Positions 60,401 through 64,000 of a stretch of 64,000 nucleotides of DNA are shown here, piece after piece; positions within the stretch are counted from its first letter, which is position 1, and every line of letters starts with the position of its first letter. The stretch covers positions 55,012 to 119,011 of the forward strand of contig JNEN01000758.1 of assembly GCA_000697355.1 (NCBI GenBank), given 5' to 3'. The stretch comes from Syncephalastrum monosporum B8922 (lineage: Eukaryota > Mucoromycota > Mucoromycetes > Mucorales > Syncephalastraceae). The notes under the pieces are model-generated. The model did not search any database, had not been told where the DNA came from, and saw only the letters and a program-made list of their open reading frames with translations. The translations under genes and the position numbers were made by a program.

Positions 60401-60998
60401 CGACGTCCATGGCATCGCCTGCGTCGTAATCGGTAATCTTTTTGGAGAGGTTGACGAGCTGCGCGAATTTCTCAGACTCGATGGTGCCAATGACGGATTC
60501 AATCTCGCGCTTCTTGTCAAAGTCCTTGAGCGTGTCTGTCTTTAGGGTTTCGAGGACATCGTCCGCAGCGCTCCGAATGACATCGCGGGCTTGATCGCCG
60601 AGGTGATCGTACACAAACGACAGAATGTGCTCGTATGCTTCGCGTGTCTCTTTGGTGCGCGGGCGGTAGTTGAGGCCCTCAAAGTCATCCGTCGCAGAAA
60701 GGACAGATGAGTGCCCGTATGCGCGGCTGATGGCGCTTTCTTCCTTTTTGCGTCGTCGTCGCTCCTGCTGCTCCTCCGAGCGCTCGGCTGCCTTCTTCTT
60801 CTTTTCTGCAATGTCCTTGGGCACTTCGCGTTCGGCACGCGAGCCAAAGGCCTTGGGATCAATCTTGCCCCACAGCGTCTCGGGCTCGCCGGTGGGTTCC
60901 TGATCTCTGCGTGGCAGCCCGCTTCGATCGGCCTGAAGAACCAGGCTCGAATTTGCAGCATACTGGTACTGATTCTGCTTGGCTATATTCTCAGCCAT
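54438..60998 (-). CDS. BRR2: BRR2 / U5 snRNP 200-kDa RNA helicase
   Basis: Ski2-like helicase that unwinds U4/U6 to activate the spliceosome. A single open exon encodes 2186 residues, normal for the family. After an acidic N-terminal region (about 1-450, with a plug/PWI-like part) come two helicase cassettes, each with RecA pair, winged helix and Sec63 unit. Cassette 1 has GPTGAGKTNVAML (about 545), ATTQIIVTTPEKWDVITR, DEIHLLHDDRGP (about 651) and QMLGRAGRPQFD. Cassette 2 has GAPTGSGKTVCAEFA (about 1390), ATPTQWDVISRRW, ADEMHLLGD (about 1495) and QMIGRACRPREDD. Cassette 2 is usually catalytically inert in this family, yet here it keeps an intact Walker A and a DExH-type box. The C-terminus is acidic (SDAMSEDSD). 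The start at 60998 gives the typical MAENIAKQNQYQYAANSSLV. Confidence 0.97.
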   Translation of the reverse strand: MAENIAKQNQYQYAANSSLVLQADRSGLPRRDQEPTGEPETLWGKIDPKAFGSRAEREVPKDIAEKKKKAAERSEEQQERRRRKKEESAISRAYGHSSVLSATDDFEGLNYRPRTKETREAYEHILSFVYDHLGDQARDVIRSAADDVLETLKTDTLKDFDKKREIESVIGTIESEKFAQLVNLSKKITDYDAGDAMDVDDKGRAGEIDDELGVAVVFDEEEEEEEEEDQFEVKEDDEDEEEDVAMKVEQPAEEEQEEAAESDEESGFKTVLPGASERKKQRGTAQKSDALSPHDIDAFWLQRQVATYYPDPHTAQDKTAKAFDILGAEMNVRDCENELMGLFDYDHFELVRVLVKNRDMVYWCTRLARVAGDEKTALEKEMRDKSMGWILRELSGDRARRGEALERKGVVESAMEMDEDQSHRSRGVPTTTTIAPGTTVLPRQMVDLDDMAFEQGAHLMSNKKVTLPNGSFKRSKKGYEEIHVPAPKPQQFADGERLVPIKEIPEWAQEAFPGAKSLNRVQSRLYPSAFGSDENLLLCAPTGAGKTNVAMLTILREMDNHRDPDTGKIDLDAFKIVYIAPMKALVQEMVGNFGSRLKPFGVNVAELTGDRQLTKEQIATTQIIVTTPEKWDVITRKASDRSYTTLVRLIIIDEIHLLHDDRGPVLESIVSRTIRNMEQTQELVRLVGLSATLPNYTDVAAFLRVDPKKGLHFFDSAYRPCPLRQQFIGVTEKKAIKRFQVMNDVCYQKTLEQIEQREENQVLVFVHSRKETAKTALSLRDMALENDTINRFLKEASASREILQSEAATVQDANLQELLPYGFGIHHAGMTRADRTLVEELFADGHIKVLCSTATLAWGVNLPAHAVIIKGTQIYSPEKGRWIELSPQDVLQMLGRAGRPQFDTYGEGIIITAHSEMQYYLSLLNTQLPIESQFIKRLADNLNAEIVLGTIRNRDEAVQWLGYTYLYVRMLRNPTLYQTSVDDLKSDPILEQRRVDLIHSAATILDKCNLIKYDKKSGRFQVTELGRIASHFYVTHHSMATYNQHLRPMMSHIELFRVFALSDEFKYIPVREEEKMELAKLLERVPIPVKESLEEPTAKINVLLQSYISRLKLEGFALVSDMVYVTQSAGRILRAMFEICLKRGWAQLTKKALDMCKMVEKRSWLSMSPLRQFKTMPEDMIRRLERKEFPWERYYDLSPQELGELIGQPKAGKTLHKFVHQFPKLDLQAHVQPVTRSLLKVELTITPDFQWDEKVHGIAEAFWIMVEDVDGEHILFHDYFVLRQRYAEEEHLVNFTVPLYEPLPPNYFVTVVSDRWLHSIARLPVSFKNLILPEKYAPHTELHDLQPLPVSALRNPEFEAIYKGWIEHFNPIQTQVFNALYTTDDNTFVGAPTGSGKTVCAEFALMRLWGEQQASRAVYIAPYQELVDQRVADWTQKFANVQGGKRVVALTGETSADLKLLEVADVICATPTQWDVISRRWKQRKNVQDVQLFIADEMHLLGDTLLGPTYEVIVSRMRFMAKQTEKAIRVVALSTSVANARDLAEWIGAKSQSVFNFHPSVRPVPLEIHIQSYSIPHFASLMMAMAKPTYLAITQYAEDKPAIVFVPSRKQCRLTAVDIITYCIGDDTPTRFLKCDESDIKPLLDRVQDKALVETLQHGIGFYHEALSKNDRRLVEQLYTSGAIQVVVASRDTCWAIPLNAHMAIVMGTQYFEGKEHRYVDYPINDVLQMIGRACRPREDDTGKCVLMCQANKKEYYKKFLFEAIPVESHLDHALHDHFNAEIVTRTIEDKQDAVDYLTWTLLYRRMAHNPNYYGLTGTTPRHMSDHLSELVENTLNDLQETKCITIEDEMDVSPLNLGMIAAYYNINYTTVDMFSVSLKSSTKLRGLLEIISSATEFDTIPIRHHEEGVLKRIYERLPIKLAQPKFNTPRIKTNLLLQAHFSRLQLPPDLQSDQALILGRIIPLLQACVDVISSSGWLSPALATMEMAQMSVQAMWLTDSPLKQVPYFGQDVIKRAEAKGVESVFDIMELEDADRDAVLQMDNAKLSAVANFCNRYPNMEIGYDMAEDLASGQVASVKVQVDREMDEDDELGPVVAPYFPGKKDEGWWLVLGDPKTKTLLAIKRISIQRKLVAKLDFVAPEAGHHNLQLLLMSDSFVGCDQELEIEVDVAEGEDSDSDAMSEDSD

Positions 60999-62081
60999 AC
61001 TGCCTCAGTTCTGCAAGTAAAATAAAGGCGTCAATGGAGGCCAGATTCACGGTAGGTCTTACGTACTCTGTCAGCCAGTTGCCAAAAAGGTGTGTATAAG
61101 AGAAAAGCTCAGTCGGGCAATCCTGCTGCTGCGTGAAATGGTGCGTGTAGAAACAGTCACACCTCCGCAAATGGCAATCCTCACTCTTCCTATGCTGCGT
61201 CACTCTGATGCGAAACAAAAAATAAGGGAAAAAAGGCTTATAACTATCTACACACCTAACCCTTTTCTAAACACCAGATATCAACGCAGGTGACCATCCA
61301 TAAGCTATGAAAGAAGCATGGAACAGAGAAAACCGGAAAGCAAAGCGATTCACTGACTCTCATCTCAAAGGAAAATAAGTCTTTGATCACGCGTTTTCTT
61401 GTATCGCAGCATGCATAGGATGCTCTAGCTGCCAAACAGATCCACTTTCTATGAGGAGGAATTGAGTCCTACCTCATCCTGATAAATGGCCAGCCACTGC
61501 TGTTCTATTCGGTCCTTGTGTTTAGGGATACAGCGTGGTGTGGAGTACGGAGCAGATACAGCCAAATACATGAGGCATGTCCACAGTCTAACTAGTCAAT
61601 ACCGTGCCAGGACAAACGAGCTACCGTATAGATTGGGCACCGAAAGACGGGACGAGTCGTAGTGGTGTTTAGGTGTGTCATGACGTGCACAGAAGAAATA
61701 CAATATTTACAATGGGCTGCAGACGCGTGCACTGCATTTAATGTTTGTGTGCGTGGGAAGTCAAATGTTCCCGTGATGGCAAGTGGCACTGTGGATCAGC
61801 ACCCTGCTTCACTTGCAAATATAAACATCGTGTAAACTTCACACGCACATGTCAAACCTGTCATTTCCACTGCAGCTGTCACTGCAGATAGAAACTACCT
61901 ATGAATAAACGTTACCCACTTCCTTTCACTTTGATCGAACTGCATGAACAGATATAAATGGAATCATAAGTGGTAGGATAAATGTGTTTATGAGCCTTGT
62001 GCTATAGCAGCCGCAAGGGAGTCTAGCTCTATTCTAGAACAAAACGAGAGAATCACTTGTTTTTTTCAGACGTCCGTGCGC
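60999..62081. other. Intergenic region between BRR2 and COX7A
   Basis: AT-rich spacer with the BRR2 promoter on the left. No coding or RNA gene recognised. Confidence 0.4.
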
Positions 62082-62434
62082 TTATTTCTCGCCCTAATGA
62101 ACAACAAATGGTAAATGTGAGATCGCGATTCTTAAAGGACCGAAAAGATAAAACAAAGAGCCACGTACACGAGCCATCTTGATGGTGCCCCAGGTGACGC
62201 CGAGAAGACCGGTGCCGAGGACGAGGAAGGTGGAGTAGACAAAGAGCTTGTCTCTGGGGCCCTTCAAGAAGAGGAGCTGGTTGGAGGGAGCCTAATGGAA
62301 TTGTCAGTCCATGATGGTCATGGCAATGCAACCCATTTCGAAAAGTGCCGCGGATGAGCACCAAGGTAAGCTATATATACCTGGAAGAACTTCTGCTGCT
62401 CAATAACGCGGTTGGGTCTGTAGACGAGCGACAT
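62082..62434 (-). CDS. Cytochrome c oxidase subunit VIIa-like
   Basis: Small nuclear-encoded subunit of complex IV in the mitochondrial inner membrane. Three exons on the minus strand, 62434-62381, 62291-62169 and a 12-nt last exon, 62093-62082, encode 62 residues. The N-terminal VIEQQKFFQ word matches the family's [IV]-x3-QK-x-FQ. A short linker ending LFLKGPRDK comes next, then one transmembrane helix (about 34-54, FVYSTFLVLGTGLLGVTWG) and a basic end KMARGEK. The last splice (CGT before GTACGT, acceptor CATTAG) adds only GEK and the stop. The assignment rests on length, QKxFQ and helix position, so a related small complex IV or III subunit is not excluded. Confidence 0.75.
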
Positions 62435-63498
62435 GGTTTGGAGATAAGGAAAGAAAACAAAAAACACAGCTTCCGCCAGGGCTTGCGCAAAATTTGTTGC
62501 AACTTGGGCGGGGGTCACGGGACTGCGCCATGAAATCTATGGCTCCACTTTACGTGGATTGGTGGTGGATATAAACGCAAGAAATTCCTGTCGACCATGT
62601 AGGAAATCACTTCGCAACGCACCAAATACGACAGACTAAACATATATACGCTGTCCAAATCAGGTGATCGGCCATCTTAAGCGACTAGGCCTTATTCCAG
62701 GCAAAGAAATAAATTTCGCTGGGTGCAGGGCATGTTCGCATTAACATATATCACGTTCCTCGTTGATCGTTTGGATCGTATTCAGAAAATACGGTGCCTG
62801 TGTCATACGCGAAAAAAGCTCAACGAAATTAAGATAGGCACAAAGATACTGGATAGCGTGCGCCTGTGGACCGTGGGTTCAATTACTTGCAGACCGAGTC
62901 TGCGGATCTCAGCACCCAGATTTACTTGATGCATGTTATGATGGCTACAGATCGATACCAATCGAAGGCTTTGGTGTATCTTTGGGTTTCTAAGTCTGTC
63001 GGACCATTTCATCAAACAAGACCAATGAGTTAAGGCCTGAAGACACATGTACAGCATGTCCTGTAACCTGATAAGGAAGAAAGGACACTTACTCTTGCAT
63101 TTTGCCCGAAGGCACTACCGTCCGTTCTTCTTATGCAGAACAATCATCGTTGGCATTCAAATCTCCGTATGAAAACCAGCGCTGAAACGTCATGATGGGT
63201 TCTTATGCTCCAGATGATGATACACTTCTACTCTGGTAAGTATCAATCCCTTAGCACGTAGGAGCCTCGTAAGTAGCTTAAAGAGCATCAAAGGCTCGAT
63301 ATATATGGGACTGTATCGTGTGGCGATGCACGAATGAATAACTATAGTATCCGATGCATAGCTTTTCAAGGACATGTACTAGGACACTAGGAGAGTAGCA
63401 GGTCGAATCATTAGACATTTACAATGTCCTCCGAGAGATTCCCAGTAAAACACGAAAAGTAAGACTCGGGAAAAATATACTCCTTCTATAGATATATA
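62435..63498. other. Intergenic region at the right side
   Basis: AT-rich. The short frames at about 62723-62929 and on the minus strand at 62803-63057 have no recognisable product. Confidence 0.4.
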
Positions 63499-63640
63499 CA
63501 AGCGGTGGGACTCGCTTCGCTTCGTCCAAGAGTGACACTCCGATTGCGCTCCGGATGTGAGTGAGCCCCTTCGCCTGCGGCTTCGGGTCATCACAGCCTC
63601 CACTTAATCTTCGGTCACTCTAGTCCGCTCCCACCGCTTG
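63499..63640 (-). repeat. GC-rich palindromic element, best-preserved copy
   Basis: 142 bp bounded by perfect 12-bp inverted repeats (CAAGCGGTGGGA and TCCCACCGCTTG). The reverse complement aligns with 51721-51853 over almost its full length (for example ATTAAGTGGA, CTGTGATGACCCG, GAGCGCAATCGGAGTGTCAC). No coding capacity and no clear target duplication. It is followed at once by a hairpin, ATGGGGGC-CA-GCCCCCAT, at 63641-63658. Confidence 0.8.
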
Positions 63641-63715
63641 ATGGGGGCCAGCCCCCATACCCCCTTTTGGGCTTCGCGTGTGCGGGAAGCTTGTACAATT
63701 TATCATGCTCGCTAT

Positions 63716-63945
63716 AGGCTTTTTACATCTTCAGCGTGAGATATACTGAGATATTAGCTGTATGTCTTGATATGTTTATTTGCGTTTTCATTTTATACTG
63801 TACTAAAAGACCTGCAGGTTCACTCAGTCTAGGCTTTTTACATCTTCAGCGTGAGATATACTGAGATATTAGCTGTATGTCTTGATATGTTTATTTGCGT
63901 TTTCATTTTATACTGTACTAAAAGACCTGCAGTGTTCACTCATCA
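63716..63945. repeat. 115-bp tandem direct duplication
   Basis: Unit 1 is 63716-63830 and unit 2 starts at 63831. Both begin AGGCTTTTTACATCTTCAGC and run to AAAAGACCTGCAG with no difference I can see over about 102 bp; their tails then differ by small changes (GGTTCACTC versus TGTTCACTC). The near-identity points to a recent event. Confidence 0.9.
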
Positions 63946-64000
63946 GTCATCACATCAAGTAATTAAGAGACTAAGAGAACTGGGTCACTCTCGAGATTAT

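Overview
This window is nuclear DNA from a fungus, most likely an early-diverging lineage such as Mucoromycota/Mucorales. The lineage call is inference. What I see directly is dense protein-coding genes, many short introns (about 48-90 nt, almost all GT-AG), fungal housekeeping genes (HEM2, DRE2, ERG26, an acyl-CoA oxidase, an ABCD half-transporter), GC-rich coding sequence set in AT-rich spacers, and pyrimidine-rich leaders before several start codons. A DENND6-type DENN protein and a Tra2-type SR protein fit this placement better than a budding yeast. There are no bacterial operons, CRISPR arrays, rRNA genes or convincing tRNA genes.

Layout. 1-9 kb: 3' part of a DENND6 gene, an unrecognised NPF-containing protein, DRE2 (Fe-S assembly) head-to-head with HEM2 (haem synthesis), and a short Cut8/STS1-like protein. 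9-17 kb: acyl-CoA oxidase, a CAD/ADH6-type alcohol dehydrogenase, a type II membrane protein, and histidyl-tRNA synthetase. 18-28.8 kb: F-box protein, a 7-TM protein of unknown family, RPB3 convergent with ERG26, a stand-alone relative of the L-arabinokinase N-terminal domain, and ribosomal protein uL14/RPL23. 28.8-34.6 kb: gene-poor and AT-rich, holding two paralogous small secreted cysteine-rich proteins. 34.6-47.2 kb: lysyl-tRNA synthetase, ESF1, a peroxisomal ABCD half-transporter, a Tra2-like splicing factor and an MFS transporter. 48.6-49.5 kb: a second member of the 7-TM family. 49.5-54.4 kb: a nest of repeats, with GC-rich palindromic elements, a decayed duplicated block, direct repeats, an intact HTH-acidic-PIP-box protein that looks pogo-transposase derived, and a 688-bp TIR element directly behind its stop codon. 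54.4-62.4 kb: intronless BRR2 and a tiny COX7A gene. 62.4-64 kb: a third GC-rich element and a 115-bp tandem duplication.

Functional links. The acyl-CoA oxidase and the ABCD transporter would serve fatty-acid import and the first step of peroxisomal beta-oxidation. BRR2 and TRA2 act in splicing. ESF1, RPL23, HTS1 and KRS1 serve translation and ribosome assembly. These look like ordinary dispersed housekeeping genes, not a cluster. The parts most likely to be new are the transposase-derived HTH/PIP protein with its neighbouring TIR element, the 7-TM paralogue pair, and the cysteine-rich secreted pair.

All exon models were built by eye from splice consensus, reading frame and family alignment in memory. 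Every model given with exon coordinates sums to an exact number of codons.
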